A stretch of 64,000 bases of DNA from Litchfieldia sinesaloumensis (GCF_900156865.1 NZ_LT732529.1:3136057-3200056), one strand, 5' to 3'; counted from the stretch's first letter, positions 36,580-45,746 are shown. The notes: a model not told the origin generated them from the letters alone. Translations and numbers: made by a program.

Positions 36580-37465
36580 AAGTATCCCCTCCTAAAGGTA
36601 TTTCGTTATATTTACACTCCTATTCTATTCTTCAGTTTTCTGATAACCGTTCAAATATTCAGACAAATATGTTTAAATTTCAGTGTAAAAATTATCTAGA
36701 ATCACAACGATACTGCCCTTGTTCTTGCAAACCTTTGATTGTCTTTCCTCAAAAATCCTTCCCCATTTTTTCTAGCAAACATAGTCTTAACAAACCGAAG
36801 AGATGCTTGTAAATTACAAACATCTCCAGAACCAGCCTACTCTATATCTCCGTAGCATCATACATACCCATACTATTCTTTAACTCTTCCTAAAAGCAGT
36901 ATGTTAAATTATAGAATGTCAGTCTCATAATATAGGAGTAGAGACCTATATATCCCCACATTTCATTGGTGTTCTAATACATTGAACAAAAGAGGATTCA
37001 CTATAATACCCAGTGGTCCTATCAACTCGTCTGGAATATACTAGGAAAACACACGAACCGTCCCCAAGTTTTCCCTCGCTTTCCCAAATTTGTCTAATCC
37101 ACGCAAGGAAGTGGAAAATATTTTATAGTTCCGACTTTCGAACTAGGCTATAGGATAAAAAAACTGGTTCAAAAAAGTGCAATAGACATGCTATTCTTGC
37201 TGATGCTAGTCTAACAATAGAATAGTTGATTTCCTTAACTTTCCGGAAATGAAAACTATCAGAAATCACTACGTCTTAAATGGAGGTGAAATTACAATAG
37301 CAAGGGTTTGTTTGCACTTGGCCATTCAGTATTTTGTTAGCGCATACATTTTAGACTATCAGGCTAAGATTATCAGACTTAGGAAAAGTTATAGCTTTTT
37401 CCAGGGAGATCTTCAGCATGTTATACATCATTCCTTGGCATAAAAAAAAGGAGTGAACATGAAAA
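36580..37465. other. Gene-free gap before the lyase gene
   Basis: About 885 bases hold one REP-like palindrome (37044) and presumably the promoters of the divergent sugar-binding and lyase genes. A possible frame at 37249-37443 has no family trace and an odd composition; I do not accept it. Confidence 0.55.
37044..37074 (+). repeat. REP-like palindrome (GAACCGTCCC family)
   Basis: GGAAAACACACGAACCGTCC and the arm AGTTTTCC form a hairpin of the same family as 17641 and 41384. Confidence 0.7.
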
Positions 37466-40400
37466 GTGAGAAGAAGTAAAAAAACTAGGAAAACTCTTTC
37501 GGTATTTTTCGTATTAATTCTTTTATTATCAACGGTAACACCTGCATTTGGAGAAGAAGTAGATGGCTTTGAAAGGATTCATTACAGCGATTTTAACGAC
37601 CTGTGGGGCTTCACTACATTTGCTGCTACCCTTTCGACTAATACAGATGATATTGGAGGGAACACAACTCCAAAGTTACAATTTGGAATCGTTGACCAAA
37701 GTGGTGGACGTGTAGCAACAAAGGAATTTAATTCTCCTGTAAAGGGTTCCCACGCTCTTTTTGAATTTGACTGGTACCCAGGAAAGGTAAATGATAAAGG
37801 CGCTCACATTAATGAAAACGGTGGCGAAATAAGATTCGAAGATAATACAGGAAATACAGTCTTTACATTGAATAATACGAACAATGCTGCACTAACTTAT
37901 TTTGCAGGTAAACAAGCTCCTGCTAACACAGATATTACTGTTCCGGAAGCATGGTATCATGTAAAGGTTAACTTTAATCTTCTTAACAACGTAGTAGAGT
38001 TAAGTCTTGAAAGCCAAGATGGTAAGACTGAAGAATATACCTCTAGTTTAGAAGGTGTAGATTTTGATGGTTCGATTAAAGCAGTTAAATTAGCCGGTGT
38101 TCGAACAGCAGGTAATAACCTCACCTGGACAACCTATCTTGATAATTTCGAAGTCTATCATGTACCTGTTTCAGACAATACACTGATTCGAGTGGATAAA
38201 CTCCCTTATCATCGTGTATACGTGGGTGAAACAACTGAAGAAATCGAATCAATTGGTTTGCCTAAAGAAGTGACAGTAACCCTTGCTGATAACAGCAAAA
38301 TAGATATGCCTGTAAGAAAGTGGGAGACTGTAGGACAAGACTGGAATTCTAACGAGCCTGGTGTATATGAGTTTAAGGGGATTTTAGCTGAGAATGAGAA
38401 AGTCAATAATTCATTTAACAGAGAAGTTACGCAATATGTCTATAATCGTCTTAAGCCTGTTGATCGCCCACAGCAAGTGGAATGGCTTGATCGAGGAGTA
38501 ATTGCTCTTCAATCAGAGGACGGCATATTTATCAGCTGGCGTTTACTTGCAGATGAATATGATAAAGATGTGACATTCAATGTATACCGTAATGGTGAAA
38601 AACTAAATACTAAACCATTATTTGTTACGAACTTTGTTGATTCACAAGGTACTCCTGAAGACAACTATACGGTAGAAACGCTTGTGAATGGTAAGTCCAT
38701 TGAAACAAACGATAAAAGTGTAGCTGAAAAAGAGTATCTCTCGATTCCGTTGCAAAAGCCTGCTGATGGTACAACTGCGACCGGAGACTACACCTACTCT
38801 GCTAATGATGCAAGCGTAGGAGATTTAGACGGTGATGGTGAATATGAAATAATAATCCTATGGCAGCCTTCTAACTCTATGTTTGCCTTAGAAGATGTTA
38901 TCACAGGCCCAACGATTTTTGATGCATACAAATTAGATGGAACGCTCTTATGGCGAATGGATATGGGTCCTAACCTAACATCTGGTCCTCAATATCACCA
39001 ATTTGTTGTTGGGGATATGGATGGGAATGGAAAATCGGAGTTTCTGATTAAAACAGCCGATGGAACAACTGTTTATGGTGCAACAAATGGGGTTTACGAT
39101 CCTAATAAAGTCATTAGCTTAATTGGTGACCCTGAAGCTGATTGGGTAAATGATGGTGGTCACGTTATAGGAGGACCTGAATTAATATCTGTATTCAATG
39201 GTGAAACAGGAGAAGTGATTGATACGATTGATTTTGCATTCCCTGTGGAAAAAGTACCTGGTGACGGAGGGGTATCATGGGGCGATGATTTCTATAACCG
39301 TTCGGACCGTTTCCTTTCTGGATTAGCATATATAAACGGAATTACTCCAAGTGCGATCTATGGTAGAGGTTACTATGAAAGAACAGGCTTTGCTGCTTAT
39401 AGTTTAGTAGATGGTAAGCTTATTGAAGAATGGACGTTTGATTCAGATGAGGCAGGCAGAGGTGCTTCATTAGGTAACCATAACCTTGCAACTGGTGATT
39501 TGGATAACGATGGCTTCGATGAAATCGTAGCTGGTTCCTTGACTCTTGATCATGATGGTACAATTCTTTATGCCATGGATGGAGAAATGGGACGTGTTCA
39601 AGGGTCTCACGGTGATGCCTTACATGTCGGAGCATTTGACCCTGATCGTGAAGGTTTACATGTCTTTGGTGTACATGAAGATTCAGATGTTGCTTCACTA
39701 GAGTATCATGATGGAGCAACCGGAGAAACACTTCAAGCATTTTATGCCTATAAGGATGCAGGACGTGGGGTAGCTGCGAACATCACATCAAAACCAGGTT
39801 ATGAATTCTGGGGAACTGGTGGAGGAACTGTCGAAACAGGTGGCGGTGTCTATAATGTACAAGGGCATGTTGAAGCAAATAGCTTTAGAGATATTGGATT
39901 GCCAGTTAATTTCGTAACGTACTGGGATGGAGATTTATTACATGAATTACTAGATGGTACAACAATCACTAAATATGATGAAACAACTGGTACAGCAAAT
40001 GTGATTAAGGCATTTGAAGGCGTTGTAAGTAATAATGGAACAAAAGCGAACCCGACCTTACAAGCAGATATTCTAGGTGATTGGCGTGAAGAAATCATTT
40101 ACCGAACACCTGACAGCTCAGAGTTACGAATTTTTAGCACAACAATTCCAACTGATTATAGACTATATACATTAATGCATGATTCAGTGTATAGAATGGC
40201 GATTGCATGGCAAAACACAACCTACAATCAGCCTCCACATATTGGCTTCTATCTTGGCGAGGATATTAGGGAAACTGTTCTTGCTGGGGAGCTAGATGGT
40301 GATAAAGTTCAATACCCAACACTGAATGTGGAATTTATGAGAGATACTGTAAACAATGAAATAAGTGGTTCACTAAAAGCAGTATTATCAAATAAATTAA

Positions 40401-40582
40401 AGCAGGCTCAGAAGCATTTAGACAAAGGAAAAGTTAAACAAGCAACCAAGCAAATGGAAGACTTTATCGACCATTTGAATAAAAAGCAATCTCAAACGCA
40501 GGTTGATTTGAAGTTAAAAACGAAGCTGAATTCTTATGCACATAAATTAATTGAGCAATGGAATGAAAGTGCGTCAAATTAG
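37466..40582 (+). CDS. Secreted rhamnogalacturonan lyase, PL11 family, with C-terminal helical domain
   Basis: The GTG start follows AGGAG at 12 bases, further than ideal. Signal peptide: residues 1-29 (ending PAFGEE). Residues 40-235 form a beta-sandwich carbohydrate-binding-like domain, and the PL11 propeller spans about 290-960, with calcium loops GDLDGDGEYE, GDMDGNGKSE and GDLDNDGFDE and the family motif YHQFVVGDMDGNG. The last 65 residues are a Lys-rich helical hairpin (FIMAH-like) that may hold the enzyme at the wall. It cuts the rhamnogalacturonan I backbone of pectin by beta-elimination. The 1,038 residues are about 1.6 times B. subtilis YesW. The sugar-binding lipoprotein is divergent from it. 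Confidence 0.9.
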   Translation: MRRSKKTRKTLSVFFVLILLLSTVTPAFGEEVDGFERIHYSDFNDLWGFTTFAATLSTNTDDIGGNTTPKLQFGIVDQSGGRVATKEFNSPVKGSHALFEFDWYPGKVNDKGAHINENGGEIRFEDNTGNTVFTLNNTNNAALTYFAGKQAPANTDITVPEAWYHVKVNFNLLNNVVELSLESQDGKTEEYTSSLEGVDFDGSIKAVKLAGVRTAGNNLTWTTYLDNFEVYHVPVSDNTLIRVDKLPYHRVYVGETTEEIESIGLPKEVTVTLADNSKIDMPVRKWETVGQDWNSNEPGVYEFKGILAENEKVNNSFNREVTQYVYNRLKPVDRPQQVEWLDRGVIALQSEDGIFISWRLLADEYDKDVTFNVYRNGEKLNTKPLFVTNFVDSQGTPEDNYTVETLVNGKSIETNDKSVAEKEYLSIPLQKPADGTTATGDYTYSANDASVGDLDGDGEYEIIILWQPSNSMFALEDVITGPTIFDAYKLDGTLLWRMDMGPNLTSGPQYHQFVVGDMDGNGKSEFLIKTADGTTVYGATNGVYDPNKVISLIGDPEADWVNDGGHVIGGPELISVFNGETGEVIDTIDFAFPVEKVPGDGGVSWGDDFYNRSDRFLSGLAYINGITPSAIYGRGYYERTGFAAYSLVDGKLIEEWTFDSDEAGRGASLGNHNLATGDLDNDGFDEIVAGSLTLDHDGTILYAMDGEMGRVQGSHGDALHVGAFDPDREGLHVFGVHEDSDVASLEYHDGATGETLQAFYAYKDAGRGVAANITSKPGYEFWGTGGGTVETGGGVYNVQGHVEANSFRDIGLPVNFVTYWDGDLLHELLDGTTITKYDETTGTANVIKAFEGVVSNNGTKANPTLQADILGDWREEIIYRTPDSSELRIFSTTIPTDYRLYTLMHDSVYRMAIAWQNTTYNQPPHIGFYLGEDIRETVLAGELDGDKVQYPTLNVEFMRDTVNNEISGSLKAVLSNKLKQAQKHLDKGKVKQATKQMEDFIDHLNKKQSQTQVDLKLKTKLNSYAHKLIEQWNESASN

Positions 40583-40609
40583 GTAAAGATTTCTAACTGA
40601 AATACTGGA

Positions 40610-40638
40610 GAAAAGGCTGACCTTATGTCAGTCTTTTC
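40610..40638 (+). terminator. Terminator after the lyase gene
   Basis: GAAAAGGCTGAC and GTCAGTCTTTTC form a 12-bp stem with a five-base loop. Confidence 0.9.
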
Positions 40639-40735
40639 TTATTATAGATATCTCAAATATCCCAACTTGATTACTACGTCTAACCTAAGTAAGGAAAGCA
40701 ATAATTATCGAAAGACAAACGCCTCTAAAACCAGC

Positions 40736-41302
40736 CTACTCTACATCATCTGTTTCATCAAATATCTCAATCTTTATCTGAAAACCTTCATACGACATAA
40801 GCATCTTGCCAAGTTGGTCCCACGTGAATGGCTTCCCGTCAATAATAACAAGCGGAATCCTATCAGAAGCTTTATCACATTCTAAAAGCCCTATAATTTG
40901 ATTAGTAGCAAGTGTATTGTACCTCTGGCCACTAGGGAAAACTCCTTCTTTCACGTATTGTTTTCTCGTGCCCCTACGAGCCTTTGCGATCAATTTGTTA
41001 AGTAGTTCTTGCTGGTCGCAATTTAACTCACCATGGACAGCAAATCTATAACCATACTCTTTGTTTTCATTCGCTTCTAAAAAGATTCCCATTGGGCCTA
41101 ACCGCTTCTCCACATAAAAAGTACGGCTAGTTCCCTCATAATCTTTCAAAGAAAAACTATCAATCATCAGCTCTACATCTACACCTAACTCCTGTGCCAT
41201 GAGTTCATTATAACAATCAGAACACAAGTGCAAACTATTGTCTTTAGAAATGCTTAGCACATGCCTCGTTTTATTAGACTCACAATGCTCACACCTACTC
41301 AT
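40736..41302 (-). CDS. Conserved protein with N-terminal zinc ribbon
   Basis: The start is set at MSRCEHCESN (41302) after GGGTGAT; the longer reading adds 12 residues without a site. Two Cys pairs (CEHC near 4 and CSDC near 26) form a zinc ribbon. The remaining 160 residues include FYVEKRLGPMGIFLEANE and a Gln/Arg-rich helix, with a final acidic tail (IFDETDDVE). I recall related Bacillus proteins of unknown function but no verified name. It is upstream of and divergent from the Xre-comK cluster. Confidence 0.6.
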   Translation of the reverse strand: MSRCEHCESNKTRHVLSISKDNSLHLCSDCYNELMAQELGVDVELMIDSFSLKDYEGTSRTFYVEKRLGPMGIFLEANENKEYGYRFAVHGELNCDQQELLNKLIAKARRGTRKQYVKEGVFPSGQRYNTLATNQIIGLLECDKASDRIPLVIIDGKPFTWDQLGKMLMSYEGFQIKIEIFDETDDVE

Positions 41303-41383
41303 ACAATCACCCACATCATTTTTCTTCAATTCTATCATAAATGGTTAATACATAAGGACGGATTTCATGTTCTACTAAAAAGG

Positions 41384-41414
41384 AGGAGAACAGCGGAACC
41401 GTCCCCCTGTTTTC
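41384..41414 (+). repeat. REP-like palindrome (GAACCGTCCC family)
   Basis: GGAGAACAG and CTGTTTTCC flank the core CGGAACCGTCCCC. It lies in the gap between the zinc-ribbon gene and the Xre gene. Confidence 0.75.
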
Positions 41415-41534
41415 CCCTGTTTCAAAATTATTTTCCAGAATTCAAACTATCAGTTTGAATTACAAAAGACTCAAACAACCAGCGTGTTTCAATATTATTA
41501 TTTCTAGGATTTACTAATTCTAGAGGTGATTTTT

Positions 41535-41888
41535 ATGATAGATAACTCGGTTGTTGGTCAATACATTCGAAGGTTTCGTAAAAGGAAAGGGCTCAGTCAA
41601 GTAGAGCTAGCAAAATCACTAGACATAACCTCAAAATATTTAAGCGAAATTGAGCGAGGCATAAAACAACCTTCACTACGTCTGTTGGAGAGAATTTCGG
41701 TGGAACTTAACTTAAATCCTGGAGAACTCTATGGGGATTATCAGAAAATTAGCTTATTCAAACAACCTGATTTAATGATTAAGCTTGATGAAATCTATCA
41801 AGACGTCCCAAAGGAATTCCATGAAGACATTTTAATCATGAATAGAAAAATGGTAAAACTTATTAATTCCGAATCCAAAAAGAATTAA
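41535..41888 (+). CDS. Xre-family transcriptional regulator next to comK
   Basis: Start at MIDNSVVGQYIRRFRKRKG (ATG at 41535) after AGAGGTG; a GTG nine bases earlier overlaps that site and is not used. A Cro/C1 helix-turn-helix spans about residues 8-65 (SQVELAKSLDITSKYLSEIE). The C-terminal 45 residues are helical. It is 117 residues, like the Xre gene at 27743, with a near-identical leader. It is followed 115 bases later by comK on the same strand, which makes control of competence an obvious but unproven idea. Confidence 0.85.
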   Translation: MIDNSVVGQYIRRFRKRKGLSQVELAKSLDITSKYLSEIERGIKQPSLRLLERISVELNLNPGELYGDYQKISLFKQPDLMIKLDEIYQDVPKEFHEDILIMNRKMVKLINSESKKN

Positions 41889-42003
41889 TATATACAACTT
41901 CTATCAGGTCTTCCTCCATTATTGATTCACTTCTAAACTAACCAATTGTTTATCGATTGATGAAAATCCCCGCATTACCACCACATAAAAAGGAGCGAAC
42001 CAC

Positions 42004-42498
42004 ATGAAAGACATTCATCTTATCTATGAAGTAAACCCCAGAACCCAAGCCATTCTCGCCACAAGGGAAATTGAGTATTCTTCGATTGTCATCGAGGAGC
42101 ATCGAACTCTTTACGTCAGGCAAACACCACTCCAAATTATAAAAGCTGCCTGTCTCGTAGGCGGGGCTACCTATGATGGCAGACGCAAGGCCGTCACCCA
42201 TTTAACTGGTGCAATCCAAAAGGTACCTATCCCTATTAACCCTCGGAGACATATCTTCGCATTTCCCACTCATTCACCAACTGCGTTTGAGTGCAACTGG
42301 ATATTCTACCACCATATCAAAACTATCATACCTTCCCAACAAAGAAACCATACAACCAAATCCATTATTACATTCAAAAATAACCTAGAACTACCCATGA
42401 ACGAATCTCATTATCTGTTAGAAAAACAATATACGCGCACCACTATGTGCATCTTACAATATGCACAACAAGAAAACTGCAAGCGCATACACTACTAG
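42004..42498 (+). CDS. comK: Competence transcription factor ComK homologue, short form
   Basis: The ATG follows AAGGAGCG. YEVNPRTQAI, IIEEHRTLYV-like VIEEHRTLYVRQTPLQIIK, GGATYDGRRKAV and FAFPTHSP match ComK, the master activator of DNA uptake genes that binds AT-rich K-boxes in pairs. At 164 residues it is about 28 shorter than B. subtilis ComK (192), and it ends soon after EKQYTRTTMCILQY. The FMLYPK region that MecA uses to send ComK to ClpCP is absent. So this may be a proteolysis-resistant or second-type ComK. It lies between an Xre regulator and a DnaD-like protein gene. Confidence 0.88.
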   Translation: MKDIHLIYEVNPRTQAILATREIEYSSIVIEEHRTLYVRQTPLQIIKAACLVGGATYDGRRKAVTHLTGAIQKVPIPINPRRHIFAFPTHSPTAFECNWIFYHHIKTIIPSQQRNHTTKSIITFKNNLELPMNESHYLLEKQYTRTTMCILQYAQQENCKRIHY

Positions 42499-42574
42499 GA
42501 ATGTAAATACAGTGGGACGTTGATCTCCCTCCTTCCCAATCCCCACAAATTAAATTAAAAAGGATGAAGACATA

Positions 42575-43654
42575 ATGAATGCAAATATTCTACTGAATGA
42601 TAGGCCGTTACTTATTCCCCCTACTCTTGCCGTTTTGCTTGGTACAAATGAAAGTATTATCCTTCAACAAATCCACTATTGGCTCAAACGCAGCAAACAA
42701 TTCAAACTTGGTCGAAAATGGGTATATCTCACCTATGATCAGTTGGCGGAACAAATCCCGTTCATCTCAAAAAGCACAATTCGAAGAACCATTTTAAAAC
42801 TAGAAAAACAAGGCTACCTATTACCACAAAACTTCAACAAACTGAAAATAGACAAAACGAAGTGGTATTCCATTCATTATGAAAATCTAGAAGAACTAAT
42901 AAAAGAGCGAATTGATGAAAATCAAACAATTGGTACGAAAGACCTTTTCCCGTCTGATATAGTTGAAGAAATGGTGTGCTCAGAACAGGCAGACGATATA
43001 GCCAATGTGGACAGTCCAGCTGTTCAAATTGAACAGTCGAGCGATTCAACTTGGCATGTGGAGGAACTCAATTTGAACACACCAATACCAGAGACTACTA
43101 CAGAGATTACTCCAAAGACTACATCAGAGACTTCTTCTTCAAAAGAAACTAGAAAGGACGAAGTAAAAGAAGACCCATTTCGTTTCTTCGAGCAAAATGG
43201 CTTTGGCACAATCGGTAGCTTTCTAGAAGATAAAATTAAGACGTGGTGCAATGATGTATCAGACGAACTCGTCATCGAGGCTATGAAACTAGCTGTAGAA
43301 AACTCGTCAAAACGCTGGAATTACGTAGAAGCAGTCCTACGTGATTGGGTGGATAAAGGGTATCAAACTTCGGATGAAGTATATACTGCACGCCTTGCAT
43401 ATAAGCAAAAAGCGAACCACCATCCAAGAAAAAAGCCAATCCGACAGGAACTCCTACCTGACTGGATTTACACACAAGACAAAGACGATGAGCCTAATCA
43501 AACTCCTAGCTCAAAGGAGAAAAAACGGTTAATTGATGAGAGATTGAAAAAGTACAGGGAAGGAAGCTCCACCGAGGTAGAACCCGTACACAATTTTAGT
43601 TTTGAAGAGAAAAAACGACTCTTTGAGGAGCGGTTGAAGAAAAGTAAGGTATAA
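42575..43654 (+). CDS. DnaD-domain replication-type protein
   Basis: Residues 15-100 are a winged helix (YDQLAEQIPFISKSTIRRTI) and residues 205-290 a DnaD/DnaB_2 domain (FFEQNGFGTIGSFLEDKIK to YVEAVLRDWVDKG), joined by a Thr/Ser-rich linker. This is the layout of DnaD-like helicase loaders of phages and integrating elements. The C-terminus has a duplicated short helix (EKKRLIDERLKK, EKKRLFEERLKK). It starts after AAGGATGAAG. Together with comK and the Xre gene it suggests a gained segment; no integrase is present. Confidence 0.82.
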   Translation: MNANILLNDRPLLIPPTLAVLLGTNESIILQQIHYWLKRSKQFKLGRKWVYLTYDQLAEQIPFISKSTIRRTILKLEKQGYLLPQNFNKLKIDKTKWYSIHYENLEELIKERIDENQTIGTKDLFPSDIVEEMVCSEQADDIANVDSPAVQIEQSSDSTWHVEELNLNTPIPETTTEITPKTTSETSSSKETRKDEVKEDPFRFFEQNGFGTIGSFLEDKIKTWCNDVSDELVIEAMKLAVENSSKRWNYVEAVLRDWVDKGYQTSDEVYTARLAYKQKANHHPRKKPIRQELLPDWIYTQDKDDEPNQTPSSKEKKRLIDERLKKYREGSSTEVEPVHNFSFEEKKRLFEERLKKSKV

Positions 43655-43845
43655 AGTTAATAAACAAAATTGGAGATCTACCTTTAATTGTAAAACTTTA
43701 TCATAGAGGGGACAGGCCAACAAGAAGTATTACCTAAAATAAAATTTTAGAGTCTCCCCCCTCACTCCTTATTTCCACTGTTCAATTAGGTTGTTTTCTA
43801 TGGAATCGACATGAGGACATTGCTAACTAAATGAATCTTAGTAAG

Positions 43846-43900
43846 GGGGCTAGGGTGTGAGAAAGCTCACAGGGGCATAGTTTGTGTGTTCCACCCAGAA
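43846..43900 (+). pseudogene. Remnant of an L,D-transpeptidase 5' end
   Basis: GTAAGGGGGCTAGGGTGTGA and the following 30 bases match the ribosome site and first codons of the gene at 32006 (GTAAGGGGGCGAGTGCGTGA, then AAGTTTACAGGGG against AAGCTCACAGGGG). The similarity ends after about 55 bases. It is a short duplicated scrap with no reading frame. Confidence 0.45.
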
Positions 43901-43958
43901 GTCAGCTCAATACGATTACCGCTCCTTAACTCCTCGTTTTCTCCATTCAACACGGTTA

Positions 43959-44532
43959 TTATCGTGAGAGCGACTCAGAGACATGGCTTCTCATACAGCT
44001 TCTTGAGATAGGTCGGCTTCTCCCCTTAAGTGCTGGGAGTGGTTCTTGAAAATAGGAAAGAGTTTTCTGTGGAGATACATGATGATTTTCAACTAGATTA
44101 AGATAGGCTGGGTAACTACTCCATTCATAAGACGATAGATTTTTCACCATCTTCGCCTCGAGGGGATTACGATGTATGTACCGACCTACTTCAAGAAAGT
44201 ACTGATCTGTCTCGTTTAACTTAGCTCCATAACGACCTTGGAAAACATGACCATCATAATGATATTTTTTATTAAAATAAATCGCATACCTAAAGTGCAT
44301 TTCTTTCACAATTAAATGAATATGAATTCGTCGTTTGTACTTGAAGATGAACATGCTTAGTCATTAAGCAGTAGGAATGAAGTGTAAAAGGATACATGGA
44401 GCGCAAAAACTCGAGGATTTCTAGATAAGTAAGATAATCATCACGTTGATTAAAAAGTGAAGACCTTCGGTTTCCCCTTGCAGTGATATGATACATAGCA
44501 ACTGGAAACCAAATTCTGTGCTTTCGTTTCAT
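43959..44532 (-). pseudogene. Frameshifted REP-associated tyrosine transposase
   Basis: The N-terminal part runs in one frame from an ATG after AGGAGGAATTG (44532) through the HUH motif (LMTKHVHLQ). The C-terminal part continues in another frame from about 44335 with YFNKKYHYDGHVFQGRYG and RYIHRNPLEAK. Both pieces belong to one Y1 transposase, so one frameshift lies near 44335. It is related to, but not a recent copy of, the intact gene at 26138. Repeat copy C lies about 100 bases upstream of its start. Confidence 0.85.
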
Positions 44533-44631
44533 TCAATTCCTCCTATGTATCTATTTCCGACTTCAGTTTCTTGAATAGTAGGAAAATGTCAATTAACATC
44601 CAAAATTGTCGGAATTATGATTTAATAGATA

Positions 44632-44785
44632 GTATAACAGTTTGACCTATAACCCCTTTTACTAAACAATACAAATCCAAACAAACGATTGATTGAATCG
44701 CTAGTCCCATGATGCCATTAGGCTAGAATACTAAACAAACATTTGTTTGAAATCGATATTTTCACAAGACACCCGACTAATACAG
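44632..44785. repeat. Dual-palindrome intergenic repeat, copy C
   Basis: GTATAACAG at the left, box 1 (AAACAAACGATTGATTGAA) at 44679, box 2 (AAACAAACATTTGTTTGAAA) at 44733 and ATACAG at 44780. The 54- and 47-base offsets equal those of copies A and B. Confidence 0.8.
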
Positions 44786-44906
44786 TTTGTTATATTCCGA
44801 TTGATTCCAGCAACTAAATCCGACACGCCACAGTACTATACTTTAACTAAAAATTTAAGAACTAGTATACAGCCCTAGCACTTTAGTACGATAAAACTTG
44901 GATCAC

Positions 44907-44929
44907 AACGGGGGTCAGGCCCCCCCGTT
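44907..44929. repeat. GC-rich palindrome
   Basis: AACGGGGG, TCAGG and CCCCCCGTT make a hairpin of a REP-like kind, distinct in sequence from the GAACCGTCCC family. Confidence 0.55.
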
Positions 44930-45169
44930 CAGGATTAATAGTAACATTGACTATAGTTCTCAAACAGCTTTTCAGGGTAACCACACCAGCTATAATAGAT
45001 AAGTTTGGCTAAAACAAAGAAAAACGGGGAAGCAAAGTGCATTCCTTCTGAGATTATTCGCCGCTTTGATATTACAAGTCTGTCTGTTTAGATAAAATAA
45101 TCATTCTTAGAGGAATTTTACTAATGTCATAGAAACCTTACTATAAATAAACTATTTGGAGGTATTTGT

Positions 45170-45700
45170 ATGAAAAAAACAATAATAGTTCTCTCAATGC
45201 TAGTGCTTGTTATTGGATTTTCCTTGTTAAATTCCAATGTATTTGCTGACAGTAAAAAAGGATTATCTCATCTTGTCATGGAGCATGAATCAAAAATTAA
45301 TCTTTTGGAGGAGATTATAAAAAATATTGATTTAGATTCTGATGTCCAAGAAGTACTAACTCCTGAATTAAAACAATCTTTAATTAAAGAGGTTGAGAAT
45401 TTGTTGCCTGACCATAGAAATTTTTTCAACCTTGAAACTAATGAAAATCAGCATATTAATATAACCGGCTATGAACTTCAAGAAAATAAAGGTAAAATAA
45501 TACTGAAAATATATACAGAAGGTGAGTATAATTGGACAGAGTTAGATGACAATTCAACTTGGGAGATGGGTCCCGGGAGAAAACTTGCTAGCGGCATTGT
45601 TAGTAGATTTAATACGATTTCAAAGATGTATGGAGTAGAAATGGGTTTTGAATTTTACCAGAATGGAGAAAGAATAACAAACTTTGTAAATTTAGATTAA
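45170..45700 (+). CDS. Secreted protein of unknown function
   Basis: The ATG follows GGAGGT. A signal peptide (MKKTIIVLSMLVLVIGFSLL, cleaved near VFADS) precedes a 150-residue mature domain with a helical first third (ESKINLLEEIIKNIDL) and a beta-rich end (KIILKIYTEGEYNWTELDD, VEMGFEFYQNGERIT). No Cys pairs or enzyme motifs are seen. I do not recognise the family. It has its own terminator and no operon partner. Confidence 0.7.
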   Translation: MKKTIIVLSMLVLVIGFSLLNSNVFADSKKGLSHLVMEHESKINLLEEIIKNIDLDSDVQEVLTPELKQSLIKEVENLLPDHRNFFNLETNENQHINITGYELQENKGKIILKIYTEGEYNWTELDDNSTWEMGPGRKLASGIVSRFNTISKMYGVEMGFEFYQNGERITNFVNLD

Positions 45701-45707
45701 AAAATTC

Positions 45708-45746
45708 AAGGCCCTATATCTATTACTTGGATAAAGGGCCTTTTTC
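45708..45746 (+). terminator. Terminator after the secreted-protein gene
   Basis: AAGGCCCT and AGGGCCTT flank a long loop and end in TTTTT. Confidence 0.85.

Larger units (their letters stand above)
44533..45169. other. Gene-free gap with repeats
   Basis: Holds dual-palindrome copy C (44632), a GC-rich palindrome (44907) and the upstream region of the secreted protein gene. No other gene or RNA is supported. Confidence 0.6.

Noticed and set aside
36813-36850. Short match to the 3' end of the 40736 gene
   Set aside because: About 17 shared bases only; the similarity does not extend and may be chance.
37249-37443. 64-codon frame before the lyase gene
   Set aside because: A ribosome-like site is weak, there is no recognised domain, and it probably lies in the lyase leader.
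39420-39740. 106-codon His-rich frame on the minus strand
   Set aside because: It is an artefact of Asp/Gly-rich codons of the lyase read backwards.
16622-44785. CRISPR-like reading of the paired boxes
   Set aside because: Only two boxes per locus, palindromic and without regular spacer units or cas genes.
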